A stretch of DNA of 27,249 nucleotides from a virus: IMG/VR virus record IMGVR_UViG_3300027801_000131, positions 1 to 27,249 of that record; one strand, 5' to 3'. The notes beneath the pieces were generated by a model. It saw only the letters and a list, made by a program, of their open reading frames with translations. It did no database searches and had not been told where the DNA came from. Below are positions 14,518-22,554 of the stretch, piece after piece (within the stretch, counting starts at the first letter, position 1; the number at the start of each line of letters is the position of its first letter). The translations under genes were made by a program, and so were the position numbers.

Positions 14518-15667
14518 ATTTTCTCTTGGCCATGTTCATAGCTGTTGCGTGCATTACTTCGTCGGATCTTCCCGCGTATTTTTCTTTAAATTTATCTCGT
14601 TCTTTCTTGAGTTCTTTATACATCTTTTCTTTGTATGCTAATACATTTTTCGGTAATTCTTCTTCGTTTCTATTTCTATCTAATTTAGAATAGTCTATTA
14701 TATTCTGGCCAGGTGTAAAACTTTGTGCATACTCTCTGCCTTCTTCTGTACCCCATTCATGAACTGATGGATCATAAATTTCATACATAAAGTCTGGGAA
14801 TATTTCTTCTGTTACACCCATACCAGCCTGTACAGCTGTATATAATTGTTTCCCAAGTTTATATCCTCTTGGCAATGCGTTCAAGAAAGAATCTTTATCA
14901 CCAGCATGTACAAATTGTCTCATTTTAGAGGCCGACATTCCTGCCGCTCCTTCTGCATCGGGATCTCTGTCTCCGGCCGATACAACATTAATTGATTCAA
15001 ATTTATAATATCCATGAGTAGATTTTATACCATTATATTTTTTTAATAGTTTATCAAATTCAGCTATTCTATCTGAACCCGCAACCATTTGTATGTCTCT
15101 ATACCCGTCATTATAGAGACTAGTAAGAACATTAAATATTGTTTTTGAATCAGAGGATGCGATATTGATACCTCTAGGTAACATAGGATTCATAAACTTT
15201 CGTATCTGAGCATTTGTTAAGGGATTCTTTTTCTTATCTGTTGTGTGTGAAGTGAACATTTTAACATCATGTCCTTTAGAAATCTGTTTCATCTTAGCGG
15301 CTAGTTTCATGTGTCCGACAGTAGGTGGATTAAAACGACCAAAAGTAAATGTTACTCCTTTATTTGAAACTTCAGTAATCTCTTTAAAGCTTTTAAATTC
15401 TTTACCCTCGTATTTAACTCCCAACATTGCCTGTACTGTTCTTTTTCTTTGTTTAGTATAATGTTCTATTTCACCAGCAAGGACCGATTTATCATCATAT
15501 TCTAATGATTTAAACCACTTCTTGAAAAAATCAAATCCTTTCTTTGATTGTTTCTCACCTTCTTTAGCTAGAGATTGAACATCAGCTGGCATACCTTTAA
15601 GTGTGCTCATTTGTTTCATAGCTTTCATAACTAATTTATTAAAATTGTCTTCTGCTTTATTACTCAT
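14501..15667 (-). CDS. HxGH-type nucleotidylyltransferase with N-terminal extension
   Basis: 388 aa. Residues about 104-280 form an adenylyl/cytidylyl-transferase Rossmann fold: GRFNPPTVGH at 110-119 is the nucleotide-binding HxGH-type motif, with the first His replaced by Asn, and MSASKMRQF is the second (ISxTxxR-like) motif. The substrate could be NMN, a pantetheine compound, or a sugar or glycerol phosphate; the sequence does not tell. Residues 1-90 are a Lys-rich helical extension. They are followed by FKSFKEITE (91-99), which matches the capsid-targeting-like peptides in neighbouring genes. The C-terminal 100 residues end in DEVMHATAMNMAKRKYG, also helical. It overlaps the cupin gene by 8 bp and the kinase by 17 bp. 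Confidence 0.8.
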   Translation of the reverse strand: MSNKAEDNFNKLVMKAMKQMSTLKGMPADVQSLAKEGEKQSKKGFDFFKKWFKSLEYDDKSVLAGEIEHYTKQRKRTVQAMLGVKYEGKEFKSFKEITEVSNKGVTFTFGRFNPPTVGHMKLAAKMKQISKGHDVKMFTSHTTDKKKNPLTNAQIRKFMNPMLPRGINIASSDSKTIFNVLTSLYNDGYRDIQMVAGSDRIAEFDKLLKKYNGIKSTHGYYKFESINVVSAGDRDPDAEGAAGMSASKMRQFVHAGDKDSFLNALPRGYKLGKQLYTAVQAGMGVTEEIFPDFMYEIYDPSVHEWGTEEGREYAQSFTPGQNIIDYSKLDRNRNEEELPKNVLAYKEKMYKELKKERDKFKEKYAGRSDEVMHATAMNMAKRKYGYNS

Positions 15668-15929
15668 TTTTTATCTTTAACACTAAATCTGTTTTTCCTT
15701 TTATAACTCTATGATACATACCTTCTGGTATATCAAAGATTCTACCTTCTGTCAATTCAAATGGTAAACTACCATTAAATTGAAACTGCCAACCTTCTCC
15801 GTCCGCTACTGTGACGCGCCTATTCTCTTTATCACGATGCCAAACTAAGTCTTCACTATCAACATCACTAGAGAATATTCTTACGATACCTACATCTTTG
15901 TAGGGTTTACCAGAAGAAATTCCCACCAC
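15660..15929 (-). CDS. Small cupin-fold protein
   Basis: 89 aa, single small beta-barrel. LVWHRDKENRRVTV and GEGWQFQFNGSLPFELTEG are followed by FDIPEGMYHRVIKG, resembling the two cupin motifs, with His in WHRD and His in YHRV as possible metal ligands. I believe similar short proteins occur in marine T4-like phages, but the function is unknown. The start is uncertain: two consecutive GTG codons (ending 15929 and 15926) come after the end of the 122-aa gene begins to overlap by 23 bp. No ATG is available upstream of the conserved part. Confidence 0.68.
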   Translation of the reverse strand: MVGISSGKPYKDVGIVRIFSSDVDSEDLVWHRDKENRRVTVADGEGWQFQFNGSLPFELTEGRIFDIPEGMYHRVIKGKTDLVLKIKNE

Positions 15930-16275
15930 CCTTTAATCCTAAGTCTTTAGCATAGTATGGTAATCTACAACTCCAGTATCTAGCTGATAGTTTATCATTA
16001 GCTGTATCACAATTATGTCTAGACGCAAAGGCTTTTCTCGCCTCAGGATCGTCTATCTTAACTGCTAGATTAGATCCTCCGTCTTTAGCTCCGAAAGAAA
16101 CTTTCTTTACTTTTTCTCCGTCTTTAACATAGACATAATATTTTTTTGATCCACCCTTCTTAGGAGTATTTAGTTGTTTATCCTCATCTTCTGATACTTC
16201 AACCATCGGTCTTTCTAAAGGGACATGCCGACCCTCATACAATCCAAAGTTAATATGTTCTAAAAATGTTTTCAT
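15907..16275 (-). CDS. Conserved marine phage protein with targeting-like N-terminus
   Basis: 122 aa. MKTFLEHINFGLYEG at the N-terminus resembles the T4 capsid-targeting peptide, with LYE-Gly at 12-15 fitting the prohead-protease site. The body is a compact domain: KKYYVYVKDGEKVKKVSFGA, RKAFASRHNCDT, ARYWSCRLPYYAKDLGL and ending GGGNFFW. This looks like a strongly conserved domain seen in marine phages; two Cys (in HNCDT and YWSCR) could bind metal. No function is known to me. It overlaps the 62-aa gene as TAATG and the cupin by 23 bp. Confidence 0.72.
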   Translation of the reverse strand: MKTFLEHINFGLYEGRHVPLERPMVEVSEDEDKQLNTPKKGGSKKYYVYVKDGEKVKKVSFGAKDGGSNLAVKIDDPEARKAFASRHNCDTANDKLSARYWSCRLPYYAKDLGLKGGGNFFW

Positions 16276-16463
16276 TACTTTCTATCCTTCTCTACTTGTT
16301 TTTTCATATCTTCTAAGTTTTCATCAGCACCTTTAGTACCATTCCATACATAGCCTTTAGGTGGATCACCTGTAATCCAATCACCATCATCTTCTGTTGG
16401 TTCATTCTGTGATGGATATGAAGGTAATGCGAAGTCCGCAAATGTTTTAAGTTTCTTTATCAT
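16275..16463 (-). CDS. Hypothetical protein, 62 aa
   Basis: Small and acidic. MIKKLKTFADFALPSYPSQ at the N-terminus has the KTF-x-x-F pattern of the neighbouring targeting-like peptides, without a clear Glu cut site. DDGDWITGDPPKGYVWNGT follows, then an EK-rich helix. It lies 1 nt after the ligase-like gene stop and overlaps the next gene as TAATG, which indicates translational coupling. No known family. Confidence 0.62.
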   Translation of the reverse strand: MIKKLKTFADFALPSYPSQNEPTEDDGDWITGDPPKGYVWNGTKGADENLEDMKKQVEKDRK

Positions 16464-16464
16464 G

Positions 16465-17667
16465 TTATTTATCCCAATTTTTTGCTACTGTAAAATTATT
16501 AAAACTAAACTCTAATTTATCTACTATTTTAACAGCTTCACCTGCTTTGTCAATAGCTACATATCCTTCAGGATTAACTACTTTAAGTCCTGTATTAGTT
16601 TTAACAAATGTCTTAGCTAGTCCTTTAGCTGAATCTAGTTGTTTGATTATCATTAGTTTAGCTTCTACTAGAAATCTCATGAAGTCTATTACATTCTTTA
16701 ACGCGTCTGTCGCTTTTCTTATCTCTGATAAGTGTTTATTTAAATTCGCTTTAGATGTGGGTGTATCACCCTTATTCTTTATCCACCAATCATTAAAGTG
16801 TTTGAAATACATTTGTACTACTTTTCCTGAAGCGGGTAATGTTTTTCCAGCTCTTGTATATGTATTTAGATAACTTTTAAACCCGGCTCCGGCAGCTGAA
16901 GCTCCTAACCCACTTTGCCATCTGAGAAAAGCGTTAAACTTACCTGAATTTATTTTTTGAAATTGACCACCGGCATTAGATAATGCCTTAGTTACTTTCA
17001 TTGTATCAGAGGCTGTAAATGTACCTCTACCTGATACATCTTTAAATGTGGCATCGTCTTGCCATACAGTAGATGATTTACCTGGTATCTTAGCTCCGAA
17101 TGAAGCTGTTAAATCTTCTATAGTTTTACCTTTGTATGTTGTATGCCAGACAATACCTATCTTAGCTTTTTTGATGTCTCTACCAATCTTTGAATCTGCG
17201 GCTACGGCATACATGATCGTGTTAGGTTGAAATGTATAATGTGATTCTCCATCAATATCTGCTGTACTGACATCATCTGTAAACATCAAATCACCTTGTA
17301 GTATTTCAGTCATTCCTAGTTTTGCAAACTCGGCTAGAGCTACTTTAAACTTACTGGCCAATTCTCCTGACAAGTCAGCATTAATCTCAGCCTCTGTATG
17401 ATAAAACTTAGGTGTCTTATTAAATAATGATTTCTTGGCAACAAAGAATTTACCTGTTTCTGGGTGTGGACCACAGAATAACGCAGGAGCTCCATCCCAT
17501 TTGACTGTTACATTTAACTTAGCCTTTGAACCACCTTTAAACATATCTCTTAATGCTTGTAGAAATTGTATTGAACTACGACCACCAGCAATACCAAAGT
17601 TTAGAATCTCATCTTCTAGATGTTCTAAGTGTAAATTCTTACCGGCTGCTTCTGTTATAAATTCCAT
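16465..17667 (-). CDS. ATP-dependent ligase-like nucleotidyltransferase
   Basis: 400 aa from the preferred start. Motif I KWDG at 56-59 has the Lys that is adenylylated in DNA/RNA ligases and capping enzymes. EILQGDLMFT (121-130) fits motif III, IGIVWHTTYKG motif IIIa, PEGYVAID motif IV, and the Lys of AVKIVDKLEF may be motif V. No OB-fold domain is obvious. The preferred ATG ends at 17667 and overlaps the upstream stop as TAATG; it gives MEFITEAAGKN, where ITE-A fits the capsid-targeting and protease pattern. An upstream ATG (ending 17697) would add ten residues. Substrate (DNA, RNA or protein) is not known. I infer packaging into the capsid from the N-terminus only. Confidence 0.78.
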   Translation of the reverse strand: MEFITEAAGKNLHLEHLEDEILNFGIAGGRSSIQFLQALRDMFKGGSKAKLNVTVKWDGAPALFCGPHPETGKFFVAKKSLFNKTPKFYHTEAEINADLSGELASKFKVALAEFAKLGMTEILQGDLMFTDDVSTADIDGESHYTFQPNTIMYAVAADSKIGRDIKKAKIGIVWHTTYKGKTIEDLTASFGAKIPGKSSTVWQDDATFKDVSGRGTFTASDTMKVTKALSNAGGQFQKINSGKFNAFLRWQSGLGASAAGAGFKSYLNTYTRAGKTLPASGKVVQMYFKHFNDWWIKNKGDTPTSKANLNKHLSEIRKATDALKNVIDFMRFLVEAKLMIIKQLDSAKGLAKTFVKTNTGLKVVNPEGYVAIDKAGEAVKIVDKLEFSFNNFTVAKNWDK

Positions 17668-19223
17668 TATTCTAATTTCATGTGTGCTGCTGACCATTCA
17701 GACATTGATTTTCCGTATTTAAGTAATTGTAATGCTAATTTTCTAGCGTCTTTTTTATTCATTGAAGAAATTATTTGACATAACATTAATGTTTGAAATC
17801 TTGAATTAATAACTGCTTTACCTTTGTTCTCTGGTAAATTTTCTTTATTCAACATATCAATAAAATTCTTTTCATTCTTGAATGCATTACTATAATTATT
17901 CTTTTGTGCACCTCTAGCGAAAGATAAGTTTTTTCCTTTTATAATAGTCCAAGCTGTTTTTACTTTTTTATATTTCTTTAAACCTTCTTTTGTTAGTGAG
18001 TACTTACCTGTGTTTCTATTGTAATCTAATATATCAGCTCCACCAACCGCTGTAATTTGTTTCTTAAATCCTTGACCAGTAAATTGATCTAATAAAGTTA
18101 GTTTAACTTTACCTTGAACAGCATCAGCACCCTTTTTGTCTGCTTCACCAGTAATTACATCAGTAGACTTACCACCAAATATTCTAAATCCTAAACTTAT
18201 TCCATCTAATCCCGGTCCTTCAAATTCAATCGTAGCTGCTAATGCCCATAATTTACTCATTTTTAAATTTATCTTTTTAAGATCGTATGGTTCTTTTTCT
18301 TTATCATAATTAATATAACTAAGTTTACCTGAACCCTTTTTAAGTGAAACACCAACAATACCACTAACACTCTTTATTGAATTATAACAGAAATTATTTA
18401 AATCTGTTAATGTTTTATGAGTAGGTAAAGTACCATACTCTAACCAAATATCAGCAGGATTCCATTTATCTAAATCTAATGCATCATTAAAGTTTTCTTT
18501 ATATAAAGCTTTCGCTTGAACATTTATTGGATATTTAGTGTAATCTTTAATATATCTTTTTGGTGGGGTAGTTCCTATCTTTTGTATCAAAACATTAACT
18601 TGTTTTCTATGTGATAGAAACCAAGCCGGTTTTTCTTCCATATATGCTACTAATGTCATGGCAGACTTTTCATCTAAACCATCTACTTTAGACCAAACAT
18701 TTTTATCAATCATTTTAATTTTAATATCTTCTTCTTCATCTTTAGCACCGTGTTGTCTCGCTGATAATACTAATAAAAATGATGTTTCATTATCTGTAGT
18801 GGCTGCTGTTCCTCTAGCTACTTTACCAGCTAAATGAACTGAATATACATCACCATCAAATTCAAACTCAAACATATCAAAAGCATGACTTTGATTACTC
18901 CCTTGTAATGGTGGTATAATTTTAATATTTGCAGCTCCCATATCTTTATCAAGTTTATCAGCAAATTGCTTTGAAGTCAAGTTTCCTACATTTGCAATTC
19001 TTCTTGATTTTGAAGCAATATCTAATCCTGGATCTAAATCAGCTATTTGTTGTTGCATAGCTTTTAAAGTCATTTCTACTGTTAGCTCAGGATCTTCGGT
19101 GAGGGCTGAATTATGTCTAACTGTATAGTCAGTCTTAAATTCAAGTGTGGGAGATGTTTCTGTAAGTTTGTCTAACTTACTTACTTGTGGTTCTTGGGAT
19201 GTGTGTTGGCCAAAAGTCTTCAT
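17667..19223 (-). CDS. Large protein, possible PD-(D/E)XK nuclease fold, targeting-like N-terminus
   Basis: 518 aa. The N-terminus MKTFGQHTSQ resembles the neighbouring targeting peptides, and LTE-T (20-23) could be a cut site. In the middle, KWNPADIWLEY (253-263) is followed after about 30 residues by GIVGVSLKKGSGK (288-300). The Asp then hydrophobic-x-Lys pattern resembles the core of PD-(D/E)XK nucleases, with Ser in place of the usual acidic residue before LKK. An N-terminal region (117-150) with FEFEFDGDVYSVHLAGK may be a separate beta domain. No other catalytic motif was seen. The start follows a CATAAATA box by 6 nt. It overlaps the ligase-like gene by 1 nt. The nuclease assignment is tentative. 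Confidence 0.6.
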   Translation of the reverse strand: MKTFGQHTSQEPQVSKLDKLTETSPTLEFKTDYTVRHNSALTEDPELTVEMTLKAMQQQIADLDPGLDIASKSRRIANVGNLTSKQFADKLDKDMGAANIKIIPPLQGSNQSHAFDMFEFEFDGDVYSVHLAGKVARGTAATTDNETSFLLVLSARQHGAKDEEEDIKIKMIDKNVWSKVDGLDEKSAMTLVAYMEEKPAWFLSHRKQVNVLIQKIGTTPPKRYIKDYTKYPINVQAKALYKENFNDALDLDKWNPADIWLEYGTLPTHKTLTDLNNFCYNSIKSVSGIVGVSLKKGSGKLSYINYDKEKEPYDLKKINLKMSKLWALAATIEFEGPGLDGISLGFRIFGGKSTDVITGEADKKGADAVQGKVKLTLLDQFTGQGFKKQITAVGGADILDYNRNTGKYSLTKEGLKKYKKVKTAWTIIKGKNLSFARGAQKNNYSNAFKNEKNFIDMLNKENLPENKGKAVINSRFQTLMLCQIISSMNKKDARKLALQLLKYGKSMSEWSAAHMKLE

Positions 19224-19229
19224 AAACAG

Positions 19230-19237
19230 TATTTATG
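19230..19237 (-). promoter_or_regulatory. Possible late promoter (CATAAATA) placing the 518-aa gene start at +1
   Basis: CATAAATA on the minus strand is followed by CTGTTT and then the ATG at 19223-19221. The T4 late start site lies about 6 nt after the box, so the message would be leaderless. No Shine-Dalgarno sequence is present. One mismatch to the T4 consensus. Confidence 0.35.
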
Positions 19238-19243
19238 TTTACT

Positions 19244-19438
19244 TTATTTTTGAATTCTGTGCTTTGTCAAGAATTCGTCAATTTCAGCGATCGCTGTGAC
19301 TAATTCTTCTTGTACTTTCGGTTCTTTGTGGTCTTTTTTGAGCTTAATCAATTTCTTCTTCAAATCAACTTTCTTGTTGAGAAGTTCTATTAGGGGTATT
19401 TGTTTTATAATCCCTTTATTTTTAGTCACAGAGGTCAT
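19244..19438 (-). CDS. Small helical protein, 64 aa
   Basis: Lys-rich, two predicted helices (ELLNKKVDLKKKLIKLKKD and QEELVTAIAEIDEFLTK) that may form a coiled-coil hairpin. It starts inside the 3' end of the deoxyribonucleotidase gene (17-bp overlap), suggesting coupling. No family is recognised. A role as a small binding partner is possible but unsupported. Confidence 0.62.
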   Translation of the reverse strand: MTSVTKNKGIIKQIPLIELLNKKVDLKKKLIKLKKDHKEPKVQEELVTAIAEIDEFLTKHRIQK

Positions 19439-19925
19439 TTAATTGTTTTATTGTTTCATCAGCAGTAGTATGTAGTATTCCGATTCCACCAGCTTCTACC
19501 CAACACTCAATGTTTCTAGGTCTATCATCTATCAATATGGCTTTACTATGAGCAAACGCCGCTTTTTGACTACCTTTGAATGTAGGTATTATGATCCAAT
19601 GATCAGTACAATACTCTTTAATCCAATCGATTTTATCTTTAATGACAATAGTTCTGTTAATAGTTCCGGCTGCTGTTAATATCTCAGTATGTATACCAGA
19701 GTTAAGAGCCCAATCAACTAATTTCCATGCATCGGGTAAAGGTTTTAGTCTTCTAAACAAGTGTTTAGAGGTTACTTCCCTTTTCCTGTCATTATAGACA
19801 TCAGCGACATCGGATAGTCTAACTTTGTGTCCTAGAACTTCTGAAAGTCCTGACTCAAAATCAGCTAAAACCCCATCCATATCAATGAATAATTGTCTTA
19901 CTTTTTTATCTTTATTTTCTATCAT
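19422..19925 (-). CDS. HAD-family 5'(3')-deoxyribonucleotidase
   Basis: 167 aa from the ATG. Motif I FIDMDGVLADF gives nucleophile D15 and acid/base D17; ILTAAGT is motif II; ILIDDRPRN is motif IV with metal-binding Asp pair; a Lys in KGSQKAAF may be motif III. This matches the small NT5C-like group that dephosphorylates deoxynucleoside monophosphates. It would fit nucleotide salvage alongside NrdA/NrdB. The ATG at 19923-19925 lies 6 nt after a TATAAT box, matching the leaderless arrangement elsewhere in the window. A TTG ending at 19961, overlapping the gp41 stop as TTGA, would add 12 residues; the HAD core starts so near the ATG that I prefer the ATG. Confidence 0.85.
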   Translation of the reverse strand: MIENKDKKVRQLFIDMDGVLADFESGLSEVLGHKVRLSDVADVYNDRKREVTSKHLFRRLKPLPDAWKLVDWALNSGIHTEILTAAGTINRTIVIKDKIDWIKEYCTDHWIIIPTFKGSQKAAFAHSKAILIDDRPRNIECWVEAGGIGILHTTADETIKQLNDLCD

Positions 19926-19931
19926 ACCCTT

Positions 19932-19961
19932 ATTATACACTATTCGTACCCGCGGTATCAA
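19932..19961 (-). promoter_or_regulatory. Weaker sigma70-type promoter before the deoxyribonucleotidase gene
   Basis: Minus strand: TTGATA at 19961-19956, an 18-bp spacer and TATAAT at 19937-19932. The ATG begins 6 nt later, as at three other promoters of the window. It lacks the ACCTTGACA block and the exact TGTTATAAT form. Confidence 0.5.
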
Positions 19962-21340
19962 TACTTAAATTGTTCTTGTTTCTCTGCTGATACTCTCTTA
20001 CCTGTCGCTGTGTTATCCATAACAGGTCCTATATCGACCAGTTCATCTTGAGCTGATTGTTCACAATCGAACAGTCTCATTTTTGATCTATCAACACCTA
20101 ATACAAATCTCCTATGATATGTCGGATCATTGTATCGATTCTTTAACTGTTTAACCATGACTTGATCTAGTTCTTGCATTTCTTCTGTAGATATTAAGGC
20201 GAACATAAAGTCTGCCGTTGCTGGTAATCCGAATGATTCAGAAGTATCTTCAAGTCCTACATCAGTTGATACGAATCCTGTTCTGTTAGTTTGTGTCGCC
20301 GACATAATCGGTACATTAAACTCAACAGCTAAACCTCTTAGTTCTTCTGCGATACTCTTAATATAAGAATATGTATTCACATTACTACCAGGTCTGATTC
20401 TGAATGAACTACAGATATTAAGATAATCGATAAAGATCATCTCAGGTTTGAAATCTCGTTTTAAGTCTAGTTCTTGTAATAAATGTCGAATGTGTCCACT
20501 ATGAGCTGTCGCTGTTGGATATTCTTTGATAATCAATTTACCTTTAGTCTTTTCTCTAACTCTTGTAATCTTTTTCTCATACATCATCTTCGGTAGATCA
20601 CCCAATTCATTCAATCCAATGTCTAATAGATTCGCGTCAATTCTTTCAGCGATCTTTTCTTCTGCCATTTCCATTGTAATGTATAGAACATTTTTACCTT
20701 GAAGTAATGCTGACGATGCCATGTGACACATAAACAATGATTTACCCACACCAGTACCAGCCATACATATATTCAATGTCTTGTTCGGAAGTCCACCTTT
20801 AGTTATCTTATTCATGAGTTCTAGATCAAACGGTACTCGTTCTTCTTCTCTATGCATGAACTCAAATCTTTTATCCCAATCTTCAATGAAGTCATGACCG
20901 ATATTACTATCAAAAGAAACAGATAACGCTTCTCTTAGAATATCAGGAATCTCACCTGTATGACCTTCTTTATCTTGAATGATTGCTATAGAACTCATTA
21001 CACCATTGTATACTGCTCTATCTTTACACCACTTCTCTGTTGAATCAGTCAACCACTCATCAGGTGTTTCTGATTGATCTTGTTTGATCTCTTGAATTAA
21101 TACTACCGTATCTGATAGTAATTGTTGATCCACATCATCTTTCTCATCAATATCTATTATGAGAGCTTCTGGTGTTGGTGATGTTTGATACTTTAAAAAG
21201 TATTCTCGAATTTGTTTAAATAGAAATTCTTCGTCCCTTTCCTGAAAAAATTCAGATTTTATGTAAGGTAGAGTTTTCCTAGTAAATTCTTCATTCTGTA
21301 TCAGATTCTTGAGAATCGTCTGTTCTAGTCTGGTTGCCAT
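19958..21340 (-). CDS. 41: T4 gp41-like replicative DNA helicase
   Basis: 460 aa (T4 gp41 is 475 aa); DnaB-family hexameric 5'-3' helicase that works with the gp61 primase. The N-terminal 150 residues are the linker/primase-interaction part. Walker A AGTGVGKS is at 194-201, and Walker [10 protein letters not shown] lies about 110 residues later. The region [10 protein letters not shown] carries the sensor/Gln motif typical of RecA-like helicases. It overlaps UvsX by 50 bp in another frame. In T4 the helicase and primase genes are also in replication clusters; here the late block at 4-19 kb separates them. Confidence 0.95.
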   Translation of the reverse strand: MATRLEQTILKNLIQNEEFTRKTLPYIKSEFFQERDEEFLFKQIREYFLKYQTSPTPEALIIDIDEKDDVDQQLLSDTVVLIQEIKQDQSETPDEWLTDSTEKWCKDRAVYNGVMSSIAIIQDKEGHTGEIPDILREALSVSFDSNIGHDFIEDWDKRFEFMHREEERVPFDLELMNKITKGGLPNKTLNICMAGTGVGKSLFMCHMASSALLQGKNVLYITMEMAEEKIAERIDANLLDIGLNELGDLPKMMYEKKITRVREKTKGKLIIKEYPTATAHSGHIRHLLQELDLKRDFKPEMIFIDYLNICSSFRIRPGSNVNTYSYIKSIAEELRGLAVEFNVPIMSATQTNRTGFVSTDVGLEDTSESFGLPATADFMFALISTEEMQELDQVMVKQLKNRYNDPTYHRRFVLGVDRSKMRLFDCEQSAQDELVDIGPVMDNTATGKRVSAEKQEQFKY

Positions 21341-22334
21341 ATAAAAATTCTTTCTTTGCTACTTCGTTAATTTGATCAAGTACTTCTTGAGTGAAATACT
21401 TAGTTGGGTTATTGTTAATTGTCTTACCGAATTGTGTTGTACCATCAGGTAACTCAACTCTAGTAGATGTTTGTTTAAAGATACCATACTTGATAGCTAA
21501 GTCTAATAGACCATAGTATCTATCTAAGCCTGACTCGTATCTTAATACGACATCTACCATTTTATTTTCAATCGTAAGTCTTGATTTCTCATTCTTACAA
21601 TGAACAATATTTCCAATAACATCTTTTCCGTCTTTCTCTTTCTTCTTAGACAAAAAGATGATTGATGATGCCGCGTACTTGAGTCCGCTACCTCCACCCA
21701 TAACTTTCTTAGCAAACAATCCCATTTCATCATAAGTATGATTCGTTACGATCAATGGAACACCGGCTCTTCCGAGTTTAAGAGTCAAAACTCTGAACGC
21801 ACCTTTTACTAACTGTGCTCGAGTCATATCTCTAGTCTCTGCACCTGATGCTGTGTCTTCAATCTCTTTAGTTGTTGATAACATACCAAGAGAATCTAAA
21901 ACAAATAACATTTTCATATCTGTTTTATCTTTGATATATTGATCAAGAACTTTAATTGATTGAGTTCTAAACTCCTGTACTGTTGTTACCGGTACAATCA
22001 CGATTCTAGAGGAATCAATTCCTCTTTCCTCGATCATGTTTTTTGTTATTGCACTCTCTGATTCGAAGTAGATAACCGCTGAATCGAGGTTATCATCTAA
22101 GAATTGTTTACACATTCCTAGTGCGAAGAATGTTTTACCTGTAGCAGATTCACCAGCTAATGCTGTGATCTTATTGTTTGGTAATCCATCATATATTGAA
22201 CCAGATAAGAGAGCGTTAAAGATGTACGAACCTGTATCAATGTATCCACTAACATCGGCCGCTTGTACTCCGTCTTCTACAATAGAAGCGAACTCATTAC
22301 CTGTAGTTTTTATTAAGTTTTTCAAATAACTCAT
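21291..22334 (-). CDS. uvsX: UvsX-like RecA-family recombinase
   Basis: 347 aa (T4 UvsX is 391 aa). It forms filaments on single-stranded DNA and drives strand exchange in recombination-dependent replication. Walker A GESATGKT is at 61-68, the following glutamate region [10 protein letters not shown] matches RecA/UvsX, and [11 protein letters not shown] is Walker B. L2-region [11 protein letters not shown] and [13 protein letters not shown] are typical of UvsX. The C-terminus is acidic (DDSQESDTE), a likely regulator of partner binding. GGAG lies 10 nt before the ATG. The overlap with gp41 indicates coupling. Confidence 0.95.
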   Translation of the reverse strand: MSYLKNLIKTTGNEFASIVEDGVQAADVSGYIDTGSYIFNALLSGSIYDGLPNNKITALAGESATGKTFFALGMCKQFLDDNLDSAVIYFESESAITKNMIEERGIDSSRIVIVPVTTVQEFRTQSIKVLDQYIKDKTDMKMLFVLDSLGMLSTTKEIEDTASGAETRDMTRAQLVKGAFRVLTLKLGRAGVPLIVTNHTYDEMGLFAKKVMGGGSGLKYAASSIIFLSKKKEKDGKDVIGNIVHCKNEKSRLTIENKMVDVVLRYESGLDRYYGLLDLAIKYGIFKQTSTRVELPDGTTQFGKTINNNPTKYFTQEVLDQINEVAKKEFLYGNQTRTDDSQESDTE

Positions 22335-22353
22335 TATATATTATCTCCATAAT

Positions 22354-22515
22354 TTATTTATTTCTGATTTCTTTTCTCTTTTTTCGTATAGTTGACTCAT
22401 AGTCTATAGCTTGACGAAATTCTCGTTTAAGAGAATTCAATTCAACTAATAATAGAATTAAAAACACCCAACCTACTAAATGTAGAGTTAAGAAAATGTA
22501 AGAAATCTCATTCAT
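22354..22515 (-). CDS. Small membrane protein, 53 aa, with a leaderless-type start
   Basis: The frame lies in the gap between the polymerase and uvsX. The ATG at 22513-22515 is 6 nt after the -10 of a strong promoter, and TAA is at 22354-22356. The protein has one hydrophobic segment (about residues 5-24, containing LVGWVFLILLL) and a charged, basic helical tail ending IRKKRKEIRNK. The N-terminus is probably outside or in the membrane and the Lys/Arg tail in the cytoplasm. The promoter context and uninterrupted frame support a real gene. The function is unknown; an early host-takeover membrane peptide is a possibility. Confidence 0.6.
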   Translation of the reverse strand: MNEISYIFLTLHLVGWVFLILLLVELNSLKREFRQAIDYESTIRKKRKEIRNK

Positions 22516-22521
22516 ATATCT

Positions 22522-22549
22522 ATTATAACACCAAACGCTTATAGGTCAA
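22522..22549 (-). promoter_or_regulatory. Sigma70-type promoter of the 53-aa ORF and uvsX-gp41
   Basis: Minus strand: TTGACC at 22549-22544 (one mismatch), a 16-bp spacer and TATAAT at 22527-22522, with extended -10 TG. It shares ACCTTGAC and TGTTATAATAGATA with the other promoters and starts right after the polymerase stop. Confidence 0.85.
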
Positions 22550-22554
22550 GGTGT

